Notes: generated from the letters alone by a model not told the origin. DNA of 20,979 nucleotides from Apostichopus californicus (GCA_020650975.1 JAIPMN010027999.1:1-20979), one strand, 5' to 3'. Counted from the stretch's first letter, positions 8,547 through 18,504 are shown. Made by a program: numbers and translations.

Positions 8547-9421
8547 GTGTACTACTTGAAATGTGTTGACGATGGAAAAAAGTTGCCAACAATATTTCAA
8601 ATACAGTGGTTTAGAGCAATCACTGTTTTTTGGTCAAAACATGTCGCAGCGTGTGATGAAGTAAGATGTGACTTGATCAATCGTGTGCTGGCATCTAAGG
8701 TGTCTTTTTCTGCTTTCTGTGCAGATATGACACGTGTTTATAGGTCCACTAATCTCGTGTCGGCTCTATTCATGCACAAATCTATGCTTGGTGTGGTCGA
8801 ATATCTTGCTGGAGATGGAACCCATATTGGAATTTCTTTCCGACGAGTATCCATCTCACTAGTAGAGGCTGTTTTGGTACAGGGAAAGAGTTGATGAATG
8901 TATGAGAAAGTCTAGAAACCATCTGAAAGACACTGCTAAGGCATATCTGTCAACAGGACCCTTGGATCTTTGCCAACAAGAAGCGAATGGACAAAACGTA
9001 CTGCAATCTTGTTGCCAAGATGACAGATGTAAGGAATTCCTGCATTTTTTTTCCGAGTGGTTACGTGCCAGAATTGTTTCTCCTGTTGGCATCTGAGATA
9101 CCAACAATGCTGCCTCACAGATACCATGATGCTGTGCTTGCTGCCGCAAATTCTATTCTAAAGTATGATGGAGACAATGATACACTAGTTAACTTTCGTT
9201 CTTTCTGCCAAGAGCTAGGACGTGTAATGGAGGAATCTGTACAAAACCATGCATTGTTTGCGAAGTTTCTCCTCTACTTACTGGAGTTCATGAATGCAGT
9301 CCACTGTCAGGATGAAGATCCCTCACCTGCTAGTCAAATACCCAGCTCATACAACCCTGAATCCGGTGTATCATATTACTTCACCCCGCATGGGAATGTA
9401 GTCAGAAATCTTCCCACGTAG
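8547..9421 (+). pseudogene. KDZ-like transposase remnant, N-terminal and central blocks
   Basis: This is the front half of a decayed transposase-like gene. The frame at 8547-8894 reads DEVRCDLINRVLASKVSFSA, MTRVYRSTNLVSALFM and EYLAGDGTHIGISFRR; the GDGTHIGI block resembles the first catalytic Asp region of the family. A frame change near 8885 leads to RVDECMRKSRNHLKDT, and another near the 8-T run at 9045-9052 leads to PELFLLLASEIPTMLPHRYH. The segment ends SYNPESGVSYYFTPHGNVVR then NLPT, a block I know from invertebrate KDZ-like proteins (YYFT-HG-VR-LP-Y). At least two frame changes break it. The rest of the protein continues at 9444-9870. KDZ elements are cut-and-paste DNA transposons. Confidence 0.62.
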
Positions 9422-9443
9422 CACTCAGTGCTAACCACGACTT

Positions 9444-9870
9444 GATGAAAGATGCACTAAGAAATTTGGCAAGTTTTCACTCGGGGGAGGGGGGTGGACA
9501 TTTATTTTTATGGTTGTCCTATCAATGGACATTGTTACGGCTTTCACTAATTCAAAAGTACTGAAGGGAGAAAAGACCCTTTCTCTTCCCTATATCGTTA
9601 CAATGAGGAGGAGCCAAGAGAGTTTTTTTTTGGTAATTTTGCTCGTACCTTAAGCGAGTATTGCCTGAATCGTGAGACCAGCTTCTTTGTGAAGACTAGA
9701 ATGTGGCATGACGTGTTTATGGAGTCACACATATTTGTGAAACGAACTTTAAATCACAGAGATTACCATTTGCAGGTTTCAACACAGAACTTTGTGAACA
9801 ATTTAATAGTTTCATTCAGTGCATGAAGTACACTGGGATACATTTTTCGTCCAGCCGCTTCCATGAGTAA
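9444..9870 (+). pseudogene. KDZ-like transposase remnant, C-terminal conserved blocks
   Basis: Four strong blocks follow in order. DERCTKKFGKFSLGGGGWTF (9444-9503) is followed, in another frame, by CPINGHCYGFH (family CPIHGH-YGFH) and a TAA at 9548-9550. Next come KSTEGRKDPFSSLYRYNEEE and LSEYCLNRETSFFVKTRMWH (to about 9720), matching the family SEYCLNRE-FF-TRFWHD block. After a likely 3' splice site at 9775 comes FNTELCEQFNSFIQCMKYTG, where the Glu and the EQFNS run mark the end of the catalytic region. The frame ends at a TAA at 9868-9870. Order, spacing and residues all agree with a KDZ-like transposase; the superfamily name is from memory and not searched. Confidence 0.7.
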
Positions 9871-10249
9871 GGTTGATTTGGTATTGGCTGGTCACGAATG
9901 ACTCTCTATGAACTATGACATTCCATTGTATTTTGCAGTAAATTTCAATCAACTTTATTTCAGGCAGTCAGGTCGGCGCGTGTGTGTACGTAACAACACC
10001 AAATTCCAAGCAATGAAGAACATCTCCAAACCCATGGATTTCCCCTATACCGGAGTGGAACCTGCAACAGGTTCAAACGGGAATGATTGGAGAACTACCC
10101 GGGTCTCGCATACAGTACCAAACCAGACCTTTCAGGTACTGAAACAAGGCGACGGAGAAATTCACCGAGCATTACTTTGGGATACAAAGAAGACAGCAGC
10201 AAGAAAGTGACAGATACCTGAATTCATGTACCTAACGAAAGGGATGGGG

Positions 10250-10260
10250 GCACTCTCTCC
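10250..10260. repeat. Target-site duplication of LINE tail, left copy
   Basis: The sequence gcactctctcc precedes the truncated LINE start. The second copy at 10807-10817 reads the same; the first two bases (gc) may belong to the LINE 3' end, so the duplication is 9 to 11 bp. Confidence 0.88.
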
Positions 10261-10808
10261 TTTTTTGGCATTGTTGCTTTGTAGTAAACTTATGGGAGTG
10301 GTTCCAGACCTGGACCGATCGTGTTACGGGAGACCGTTCATGGTCGGTAGGGCAGGGCTTTATTTTATATGGGGTAGACCCTCCAGTTTGTTCGGTTGCG
10401 GTGTTGCACCGCATTATTTTGGTTTGCTCTATTGTAAAAAAACATGTTTGGCGGAATAGATGTAATGTGGTTTTTAGGGGGAAATTTGCCAGTTGGCAGG
10501 CAGTCCTGGAGGCGGTGAAGTGTGACATTCGCCTTAAAATTGAAAGCGATTTTCGCCGTTTATCTGGGGCTGCCTTTTTCGGACGCTGGTGTGCTGGGGA
10601 GGGGGTTTTCGTTTCGCTGCGTGCGGGTCGTCCTTTTGTAGTTTTATGAATGTTTGAGTGGGGGGTTGGGCGTTTTGTCTCTGCAGGTCGGCGGGCGTAT
10701 GTTTTTTTGGCACGCTCGACCTGAGTTTCGTTTGTCAGTATGGGATGGTTCGGTAGTGCCGTTTGGCCGTGACGTTTTGTATCCCGCATGGCGGGTCACG
10801 TAAAAAGC
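10261..10808 (+). mobile_element. 5'-truncated LINE B tail, plus strand
   Basis: A 548-bp copy of the LINE seen nested at 131-745, in the opposite orientation. It starts inside ORF2 (codons for FWHCCFVVNLWEWFQTW), runs to the ORF2 stop at 10647-10649, and continues through the 3' UTR to cacgtaaaaagc. It is near-identical to 131-685 by eye, with only a few differences per hundred bases. It has no poly(A) tail. Short direct repeats flank it. Both features show a recent insertion by target-primed reverse transcription. Confidence 0.92.
10262..10649 (+). pseudogene. LINE B ORF2 C-terminal fragment
   Basis: The frame is open from the truncation to the stop and reads WEWFQTWTDRVTGDRSW, then KHVWRNRCNVVFRGKFASWQ and ends GRPFVVL. 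It lacks the upstream zinc-binding cysteines (the truncation lies inside that motif), endonuclease and reverse transcriptase. It is a dead 3' piece with no expected function of its own. Confidence 0.88.
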
Positions 10809-10817
10809 ACTCTCTCC
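10809..10817. repeat. Target-site duplication of LINE tail, right copy
   Basis: The sequence actctctcc follows the LINE 3' end and matches 10252-10260. Confidence 0.88.
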
Positions 10818-11225
10818 CATAATAATGTTTATATTTGTATACCGCAAATTCACATCCATATCGAATGCGTATACATCACATTACCCCTGGTCATCGGTAC
10901 AGCTTGCAAGACCCCGGTCAATGCATACCCAAGTGGTGCAACTGTACAAGTTCCACCTCACATGTCCGAATTTTCACCTGGCAAGAATAAGGCAATCAAG
11001 ATAAAGCACTCATAGCCCAACAAACGTGGTGCCAGACTGATAGGATTCGAAAGCCTTAACCCATTTGTCACCAAGTCCGTCCATACATTCCAATACAGAA
11101 GATGTAATTAGATAGTTAAAGGCTATAGGATACGCAAAATATCTGCTCTTTATTTTGCCACAAAACGAATATTTAGCTGTAATTTGAATTTCCCTGCAAA
11201 ACTTAAGCGAGTAAAAAAAAGAAGT
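10818..11225. other. Stretch with no gene recognised
   Basis: The frames at 10788-11015 and 11010-11306 show no motif. An A-rich run (gtaaaaaaaagaag) at about 11212-11225 borders the next LINE piece. Confidence 0.4.
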
Positions 11226-11483
11226 CAGTATGCCCATTGACCAGCAGAGACAAATCCCCAACCACCCACTGGAACATTCAACAAACCACAAAAGGACGAC
11301 CAGCACGTAGCGAAATAATGTAGCACGCAGCGAAGCAAAACACCCCCTTCCCCAAGCACACCAGCGTCCAAAAATGGCAGCCCCAGATTAACGACGAAAT
11401 CGCCTTCAACCTGAAGGCGAATGTCACACTTCACCGCCCCTAGGACTGCCTGCCAACTGGCAAATTTCCCCCTAAAAACTATG
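11226..11483 (-). mobile_element. Older LINE tail fragment related to LINE B
   Basis: On the minus strand it reads HIVFRGKFASWQAVLGAVKC and DIRLQVEGDFVVNLG, followed by 3' UTR-like sequence matching 231-480 and 10440-10690, but clearly more diverged than the other copies. The segment between the arginine-rich end and the UTR has a local duplication (cgctgcgtgct and cgctacgtgct). The last 100 or so bases of the LINE 3' end are missing, so both ends are truncated. It is an older member or a sister subfamily. Confidence 0.8.
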
Positions 11484-11975
11484 TGATGGATCATGTAAAT
11501 TATTTCCATTGTTTTACAAAAGTCTTCCCTTTCAACCTTATTCATTATTTCATAGCTTGCTGCCACGCAAGTACTGTCTTGGTATTGAAAGGTGTTCCTT
11601 GTTTAGGAATCACGCACAACGGTAGTGTTGTACCTCTTGCGTAACCTTCTTGCCTTTACCACAAATCCACGCCCACTTGCTATAGAATCTGCAGACAGGA
11701 AGGGTATATTCGAACATCCTCGCTGTTTTTATCATTATTTTAACCAAGAATGAACTAGTGTCTCGATCTGTACTAGCCATCGTGAACACCGTTTCACTTT
11801 CTTGCTGTTTGCTCCACCGCCCTTATTCTTATATTTCTTTCAAGGCACTTATCATTCTGGAACCACAATAGAGAGACGAAAGATAAATTTTGCTTGTTTA
11901 TATCATTTTGTTCGAGTCTCCACATTTGGTAGTACGAGTGGGGTGAAAATAAAAAATTTAAATCTTTCAAAAACA
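11484..11975. other. Stretch with no gene recognised
   Basis: No coding signal or named repeat is seen. The frames crossing it are short and unsupported. Confidence 0.4.
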
Positions 11976-11995
11976 AGAATCTATATTCTTACTGT

Positions 11996-12232
11996 ATGTT
12001 TTCAGCTTCTTTTGAAGATCCAACCAAGCAGTTTGTTTCAACACCAATTGATCCAAAGAGAGAGACGTTAAGATTGAAGTCCAGTATTCAAAATATATTG
12101 ATGTACTTAAACTGGATAATCAGAGCATTGGTGCGACTCAAAATGTTTGTTTATGTTCCTCTTCAGGTCATTTTCCAGTGATATTACTTGTGTTGACAGT
12201 GAGGATATCGATGACTCGTTGGCAGGGGCGTT
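11996..12232 (+). pseudogene. Possible upstream exons of family A gene
   Basis: After a pyrimidine-rich tract ending in ttttcag at about 12005 the reading is ASFEDPTKQFVSTPIDPKRE then TLRLKSS, and after a second tract (cattttccag, ending 12179) it reads DITCVDSEDIDDSLAGAF. Both are hydrophilic and acidic, as the N-terminal part of family A proteins usually is in my memory. They lie in the right order and strand upstream of the tandem exons at 13037 onward. No firm motif is present, so this is a weak suggestion; they may be chance frames. Confidence 0.25.
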
Positions 12233-12239
12233 CCGATGA

Positions 12240-12936
12240 GTCAGGTGAAAGGTCTCCGAATATTGTCGTTTATAAAGCAGCTTTTTAATACATTGAAAGA
12301 CCATTAAATTGTCTTCAATGTCAGTTTTATGGAAAGCCTTTTAGTGGCTAAGAAATATTGATGAACAGTACTTAATTCCCCAGAAAAGTAAAATTCAGAA
12401 GGCAAAACTGTCTTATGAAGTACAAATTTGTATGCTAGCCTAACACAGGGTGTTATGTATAATATAAGAAAGTTCAACTGTGTCCTAACTGAATTTCTTA
12501 AATACCTGCTTAAGTGAAGTATTTTGCTACAAAATTAGCATGCACATTATCTGTTCCAAGGAAGATCGTAAACATTTTCCTTGTAACTCTGCTCCAATGG
12601 TGGCACTCTGCTTGGATAGTAATTAGCTGACACTCAACTTGACCTACCTATGATCCTGGTTACACCATTGAAACCACAAGACGTTTACGAATTCTGTTTT
12701 CTTTCTTAATCTTCTGAAAGGGATGTGTTGTATTTGCAACATTGTTATTTTCCCCGCAAATAGCAAATTTATCTGGCTTTGCCGTTGGTGGAAAATCCAT
12801 CTCCTATTGATTCATGTGTCGGTCCTCAGCTACTGACCGAATGTGCTAAGGGAGATTTAACAGTTGTTTAAGATGGTATCAACATGAATTTCTGCTGAAC
12901 AATTTCCACCTCTTAATCTCTTAATTATTTCTCGTA
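12240..12936. other. Stretch with no gene recognised
   Basis: AT-rich with no supported frame. A small hairpin (cggtc ... gaccg) occurs near 12820-12840. It could be intron of the family A locus. Confidence 0.4.
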
Positions 12937-14060
12937 AAAGTCAGTGAATTACATAACACATGCACTTTTGTATGACAAGCTTAGGAAATCCCGGATGTAG
13001 TCAGTATGATACCAGTGATAACTTTATTTCCCACAGCTGGTTGGAACAGAGTTACATTGATGAACTGTTTTGCTTCACTCATGTTAAAAGTGGAAGACTC
13101 CCCTGTTGTTGAGGAAGGGAATTGCACCCCTCAACAAGCTGTAATGCAAGACAAGTGTGTGGCTATTGTTCCATTGCTGGAAGATCTGGTAATGAGAGTT
13201 GTAGGGAAACTCAGTCCCGTTGAAGGGTGCCATGGGGAACTAAAAGGGGGTATATGTGCAGCAAGGAGAAGGCAGCAAGTGGCTCTTGGTCATCACAACC
13301 TCCTGTGGGAGACATGTACGCTGGCAACTTGGTTCTTCCGGCTCCTGTCCTTTTGTCTGGGAACATCCTGTTGGGTCATTGGGAAAGGACCTTCCAGACA
13401 ACTAAAAGGTGATCATGTGCAGTACTTACATGGAAATGTGCAAACTGCAAGGAGAAGGCAGCAAGTGGCTCTTCGTCATCACAGCATCGTGTGGGAGACA
13501 TGTACGCTGGCAACTTGGTTCTTCCGGTTTCTGTCCTTTTGTCTGGGTCATTCTGATATGGAAATTTGCTAATGTTTGGTTTCCTGCAGCATCACAGTTC
13601 TACATGTATTTTGTATAGAAATTGCCATTACCAACTACACCTTAATGACGGTCTAACTTCTCTGGCAGGAAATAAAGAGCTGTATGGACCATGTTTCACA
13701 GGTAAATACAATTTAACTGGTGTCTACTGATTGGTTTACTGAACTATGATTAATATAGCAGAAATTTTTACAAAAGTGGTTGCTTTGACAATTATGATCC
13801 TTCCTTTCACGGTTTACAGCGACTTTATTTCCACCCTGTACTTGAAGATGCTTGGGAGCAGTCGGGAAACGAACTCATGAAAAATGTTGCAAATGGCGTG
13901 GTATTGGCTGATGATGGTCAGATGGATTCCCCTCGGCACAGTGCTCAATACTGCACATATTCACTTATGGAGTGTATCGATGTTCGCCAGGCCAAACATT
14001 GCAATGATATGGAACGAGTTGGGTTCCTGAAGGCTGTTGAGAACCTTCGGCGGCTTGGTG
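12937..14060 (+). pseudogene. Family A transposase-like gene, tandem copy A1
   Basis: First unit of a tandem duplication. A 3' splice site (tttcccacag, ending 13036) leads into coding that reads DSPVVEEGNCTPQQAVMQDK and VGKLSPVEGC, then, in other frames, GDMYAGNLVLPAPVLLSGN, the family GNLLL-A---SGN block. A later acceptor (ggtttacag, ending 13819) opens RLYFHPVLEDAWEQSGNELM then DDGQMDSPRHSAQYCTYSLM. This last is the DDE-like first-Asp block (GDGR-DSPG-SAKYCTY in relatives); here the Gly before the Asp is Asp. About 30 bases present in copy A2 are missing after SLM. Similarity to A2 stops at about 14057, and the gene does not continue beyond that in this unit. Likely former transposase. Confidence 0.62.
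13261..13548 (+). repeat. 186-bp internal tandem duplication in copy A1
   Basis: About 102 bases beginning gcaaggagaaggcagcaagt at 13261 recur at 13447-13548, period 186 bases (62 codons). It doubles the exon part that encodes GNLVL. Copy A2 has only one such segment, at about 14488-14580. Confidence 0.85.
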
Positions 14061-14145
14061 TGATGCACTTTCCGACATGTTATTGTGATAGGATGCATTA
14101 GAGCATGTAAAAGGAGAGCCTTCCGCCAAAAAAAAATATGTTTTT

Positions 14146-15200
14146 GCTCAGTTAGTAAATTCCATAACACATGCACTTTTGTATGACAGAAGCTTGATAC
14201 CAGTGATAACTTTATTTCCCACAGCTGCTTGGAACAGAGTTACATTGATGAGGAACTGTTTTGCTTCACTCATGTTGAAGTGGAAGACTCCCCTGTTGTT
14301 GAGGAAGGGGATTGCACCCCTCAACAAGCTGTAATGCGAGACAAGTGTGTGGCTATTGTTCCATTGCTGGAAGATCTGGTAATGAGAGTTGTAGGGAAAC
14401 TCTGTCCCGTTGAAGGGTGCCGTGCCGTGGGGAAAGGACCTTCCAGACAACTAAAAGGTGATCATGTGCAGTACTTACATGGAAATGAGAAGGCAGCAAG
14501 TGGCTCTTGGTCATCACAGCCTCGTGTGGGAGACATGTACGCTGGCAACTTGGTTCTTCCGGCTTCTGTCCTTTTGTCTGGGTCATTCTGATGTGGAAAT
14601 TTGGTAATGTTTGGTTTCCTGCAGCATCACAGTTCTACATGTATTTGGTATAGAAATTGCCATTACCAACTACACCTTAATGACGGTCTAACTTCTCTGG
14701 CAGGAAATAAAGAGCTGTATGGACAATGTTTCACACGTAAATACAATGTAACTGGTGTGTACTGATTGGTTTACTGAACTATGATTAATATAGCAGAAAT
14801 TTTGAGAAAAGTTGTTGCTTTGACAATTATAATCCTTCCTTTCACAGTTTACAGCGACTTTATTACCACCCTGTACTTGAAGATGCTTGGGAGGAGTCAC
14901 GAACTCATGACAGATGTTGCAAATGGCGTGGTATTGGCTGGTGATGGTCGGATGGATTCCCCTCGGCACAGTGCTCAATACTGCACATATTCACTTATGG
15001 ACAATAAGAGGAAGTGCGTTCTAAGTATGCAGTGCATCCATGTTCGCCAGGCAAAACATTGCAATGATATGGAACGAGTTGGGTTCCTGGAGGCTATTGA
15101 GGACCTTCGGCGGCTTGGTGCGAGCGAAGATCGGCGAAGTTGTCACTGATGGCCACGTTCAGATTAAACGCATGAGTAGTTATTTTTTTAAATTGCAAAG
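14146..15200 (+). pseudogene. Family A transposase-like gene, tandem copy A2
   Basis: Second unit, with clearer exons. Exon one (14225-14591) is open and reads EQSYIDEELFCFTHVEVEDS, MRDKCVAIVPLLEDLVMRVV and GDMYAGNLVLPASVLLSG. A short piece at 14625-14647 after a tttcctgcag acceptor reads SQFYMYL. Exon three starts after acag at 14854 with RLYYHPVLEDAWEES; a 5-base deletion relative to A1 then shifts frame to MTDVANGVVLAGDGRMDSPR and HSAQYCTYSLMDNKRK, then HVRQAKHCNDMERVGFLEAI. After another frame change near 15120 it reads IGEVVTDGHVQIKRMSSY, the second-Asp block (TD-H--I) of the family, and ends at a donor, AAG/GTAAGG, at 15201. Two Asp of a DDE triad are thus visible. Dead copy of a transposase-like gene. 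Confidence 0.68.
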
Positions 15201-15265
15201 GTAAGGCCACTGCTGCACTGCAGTGGTTTCCACATGAAAAGCTAAACCTCAAATTTTGGCTTCAG

Positions 15266-15435
15266 TATGATGTGATATGCCCGAAAGCCCCAAGTCTACA
15301 ATTTTTCGAAAGTTTATAACATTGTTGCAGCAAAACCAAAACACTCAAATATTAATCATGCTACAAGAACTAGTATTGCTATTTGTTTGGACAATTTGGC
15401 AAGCAAGCAAAAACCTGATGAAGAAACTGTCTGCT
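15266..15435 (+). pseudogene. Next exon of family A copy A2
   Basis: After an acceptor (ttttggcttcag, ending 15265) the reading starts YDVICPKAP, a decayed form of the family FDVWH--K block, and shifts frame to STIFRKFITLLQQNQNTQIL then LVLLFVWTIWQASKNLMKKL, comparable in place to the HFWW/HFWY block seen at about 5385 in copy 1. It ends at a donor, CTGCTG/TAAGTA-like (gtaagt at 15436). The downstream exons (FRHTG, PKR blocks) are not seen here before 16400. Confidence 0.45.
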
Positions 15436-15479
15436 GTAAGTATTTGGTTTAATATGATGTTAAGATTAACATTTTGGTA

Positions 15480-16395
15480 AATGAAGTTGGAGTAACAGTT
15501 ATGCTAATATGTGGTGATTTGCTTACAAGGTAACTGTTCAGCTAAGAAATATGATTTATATCACGACACTTGCTTTAATACCCATTATATGAAAGTCAAA
15601 AGTATACACTGGTCTGTGGAAGTATGAAACTGTACTCTCGTTACACTTTATTTCCTCTCTTATCCCTCTTATAAAATGGAATACGGGATTATCCTTTAGT
15701 GGAAGGGATGAAACCAAACCTAAGGTGGGTGTAATTATGGTTACTGAAAGCTTCATGACTTCCTGCTGAGCTTATTTACATTTGGATGCAACTTATGGCA
15801 CTTTGCAATATTATCCATTATGAAGAAATTAGCAAGGAATCCAAGATTAATGATATGTTCTTATCAACAACCGATTCATGCATTGCTGGTGTCATACAAT
15901 ATAAGGTATCAGACATATATGTGACCTCAGTTCGTCTAGACAAGTAATTTCATTACACCTCAGCATATTTATTCAATTTGACAGGATTTTTTTGGACCCT
16001 TTGCAAATGGCAACATGTTTTGTACTAATAAAGATAACATCCATCTCCTATTGTCTCTGATATCTGCATCACTGCTGTCAATCGTATTTACAGGTGAACT
16101 GAACTTAAGTTGGCAACCATTTGGTAAACAAACATACCTGGTTGGATTTGCAGGATTACACGGAAGGTGGATGTAACCGTGGAGATCTCCCTTTAGGTTA
16201 TCAGGCAGAATGGATATTTTGGAGTACAAGTTACATTTTTTGACAACCATGAGCGTAAACATGATCAAGAAAATCTTGATGAAGCACACCCTATAATCCT
16301 ATGGGCGTATAACCTATATCAGCCTTTATACTAAATTCTTCATTCTTGCTGATTACTTACCAGAAGAAGATATGGGAATATATGAACTGAATCAA
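15480..16395. other. Stretch with no gene recognised
   Basis: AT-rich. The frames on both strands are short. The piece at about 16090-16190 (GELNLSWQPFGKQTYLVG) looks protein-like over some 20 codons but I cannot place it. Confidence 0.4.
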
Positions 16396-16399
16396 AATA

Positions 16400-16777
16400 C
16401 TCTTTTTGCGTTCCATAGCGACAGTGTATTACTCAACGTCTCATCATATATCAGCGCTATGCAAGGATATTTGCATTGGAAAGTTGCCTCCATTTTTGTG
16501 GAACTTTGTTCTCCGTAGTACTCTTTCAAGTGTAGAGACTAAGGAGCTCTTTAAGAGGGCTGATTTTAGACTTTACTATTGGTTCATGCGGTATTTTACT
16601 TGGTTTCATGCAGCTCAGTTGATTCATTTGAGACCTGAAATACATCATTACAATATGCCAAAGGAAACATACTGCCAAATACTCCATGTAGAGAGAGAAG
16701 CAGGTCCATGTGTACTCGGTCCAAACCTCGGTACTGGCACATTTCTCAGGCTACTGCAAAGCATACTGAACTTGTAA
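16400..16777 (+). pseudogene. Family C partial duplicate (copy C1)
   Basis: The frame at 16406-16777 contains IGKLPPFLWNFVLRSTLSSV then ETKELFKRADF. A stretch of about 95 bases (16475-16569) is repeated at 17724-17819 in the larger family C gene. After ADF this copy reads RLYYWFMRYFTWFHAAQLIH, which is not found in the longer copy, and it ends at a TAA at 16775-16777. It is a partial duplicate of one exon of the family C gene, joined to sequence that I cannot identify. Confidence 0.5.
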
Positions 16778-17622
16778 TCCAACTGAGGCCAAGAAATTTT
16801 TCAGACACAGACTGTCTGCAAGCGTCCTGCCACCAATTTATGTGAGATCTAAAAGAGTCCCACCAGAAACTTTGGAAACGGTTTTTAGTTTGGAAAGGGA
16901 GGCTGCAATTGAGTTATGCACCACTACATTCATATTTCTTTGCCACTCTCATTATTGCATGTTCAAACATAGGACAACCACTACATTATGTCTCTCTCCT
17001 TGTAATTCTTGGCGGAACTACTGTGATGCACCTGTCATCCGAACTTTTGTGCAAGAGCAGCTTGAAAGTAGTGTTAGCATAGGTGATTACAACAAGCTAT
17101 GTAATGTTTGCTATCAGGCCATCACACGATACAGCAAGGGCCCTCAATACAGGGACACGTCATCCAAACAACATCTATCATCTCTCCTCGAAAGTTTTAA
17201 AATTGGATACAGTAGCATTCCTCTAAAATATCCTGATACTATGCAACTTTTAGGTAGTTGTCTCATGGATGACAGGAGTGTCCTTTTCGAGGTATTGTAT
17301 GACAAGTATTCTGATATATTTGATTATCATGTTGCCTTGGTTCCAAAATGTCTGAAATCTCTATGCGTGAAGAACAATTCGTTACAGTTGCTTGTAATAA
17401 TCAAAACAGCAGTAGGAGAGAGTGTTATTTTGTTCATATGGTCAAAATAGGCTCGGAACTCTGATTAGGGGATGTGGGAGTGATGTTGTTACTATCTTGC
17501 ACAAATTGCATTTTGAAAGTTTACGTGAGAAGGAATGTCTTAAGAGGAAAATAAGCAGTATGCAATTATCTGAAAGTGAAGCTGCAACCTCCAGAAAAAA
17601 AATGCCTTCTATAGCGGGTTAG
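16778..17622 (+). pseudogene. Family C gene, N-terminal part
   Basis: The family is one I remember as large uncharacterised proteins in cnidarians, sponges and amphioxus, perhaps transposon-derived and perhaps related to DUF6589 proteins. The reading is open from about 16778 and gives LSASVLPPIYVRSKRVPPET then LETVFSLEREA, CNSWRNYCDAPVIRTFVQEQ, DYNKLCNVCYQAITRYSKG and LMDDRSVLFEVLYDKYSDIF. Paired Cys (CNVC and upstream CTTTFIFLCHSH) suggest a zinc-binding region. Near 17440 the frame changes to NRLGTLIRGCGSDVVTILHK and then a Lys/Glu-rich likely coiled segment ending in a stop at 17620-17622. The start is not fixed; no ATG is convincing. Confidence 0.55.
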
Positions 17623-18504
17623 TAGCAGATAACTTGCAGCGTTTCATCGTTTGTGCTGCTCAATCTTATGCCTCTGAAACTCTCACATCTTCTTCTGTAG
17701 CAGCTTTATCAACTATGACTGAAATTGGAAAGTTGCCTCCATTTTTGGTGGAACTTTGTTCTCCGTAGTACTCTGTCAGTTATAGAGAATAAGGAGCTCT
17801 TTGAGAGGGCTGATTTTAGCTGGGAACACCGATCTTTTTCAACTTCATCCATCAGACACATTACATGACCAAAAAAAAACACTGAGGCGCCTTTTCATTT
17901 GTTTGACAGATCTTCACACTGCTAAAGACCAATTTTATACTCCTGTACACATCGCTATAAGCTGATATAGTAGACAGATTTTCATCATGAACAGTATTTG
18001 AGATGTTTTCTGCATTTGGTATAGCTGTAAGCAAGTCTACCTACCAAAGGTTTCAGACCTCTGTTGCAATGGAGGAAATGTCCAAAAAGCCCTTTCTTCT
18101 GTCAATTAACTTTGTTATTGCATCTGTTGACAGGAGCTCTAGTTTTGCCGCAGTTAGTGCAACAAATCAAGACAGGGGTTTCCATGGTACATCGGTTCAA
18201 GCAGTTGAGCCATTTTGAACATTCAAGGCGACACAATCATCCACTCCGACTCATGGATCTGTTCCTTGGGGTTCAAGACTAATTGAGTCGGAGAAACATG
18301 TGCTGGGTGAAATGAAACATACAGTATTTGTGTATATGTTCAGAAAGTTACTCTCCCGACTTAAAAGCAGCTGTAGGCCAGTTTTACCACCTGAGACGCA
18401 GCAGTCACAAGTACATTTTTCAAGTATTTTGGCTGAACCAGCTGATAATGCTGAGACAATTCGGCACGTTCTAGACATCCTTCATGAAAAACATGGAATA
18501 GGTA
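17623..18504 (+). pseudogene. Family C gene, central part with HGTSVQAVEP block
   Basis: In several frames the reading runs DNLQRFIVCAAQSYASETL, then IGKLPPFL, then RRLFICLTDLHTAKDQFYTP followed by VHIAI, then TVFEMFSAFGIAVSKSTYQR (18001 on). It continues FVIASVDRSSSF and AAVSATNQDRGFHGTSVQAV then EPF. The last block, NQ-R-FHGTSVQAVEP, is the clearest signature: relatives read SSWHGTTVQAVQP after a VDNIDFL strand, so an Asp of the putative active site lies in ASVD. A TGA interrupts before TVFEM, and single-base frame changes occur near 17930 and 18255. From 18300 on KHTVFVYMFRKLLSRLKSSC and AETIRHVLDILHEKHGIG lead up to the LINE insertion. Confidence 0.62.
18500..18504. repeat. Short target-site duplication, left copy (AGGTA)
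   Basis: The bases aggta border the LINE 3' end; the second copy is at 19525-19529. Removing the LINE and one repeat restores an open reading KHGIGKHISHLVVAGD, which supports the boundaries. The true duplication may be 7-8 bp with one difference (ataggta and atcaggta). Confidence 0.7.

Noticed and set aside
9908-10210. 100-codon frame between the KDZ-like remnant and the LINE tail
   Set aside because: The residues match no block I know, the frame does not continue from the transposase, and 100 codons can occur by chance here. It might be a transposon 3' part, but nothing shows it.
14353-14586. Minus-strand frames over the family A exons
   Set aside because: The plus strand has conserved blocks and splice signals across both duplicated units; the minus frames have none.
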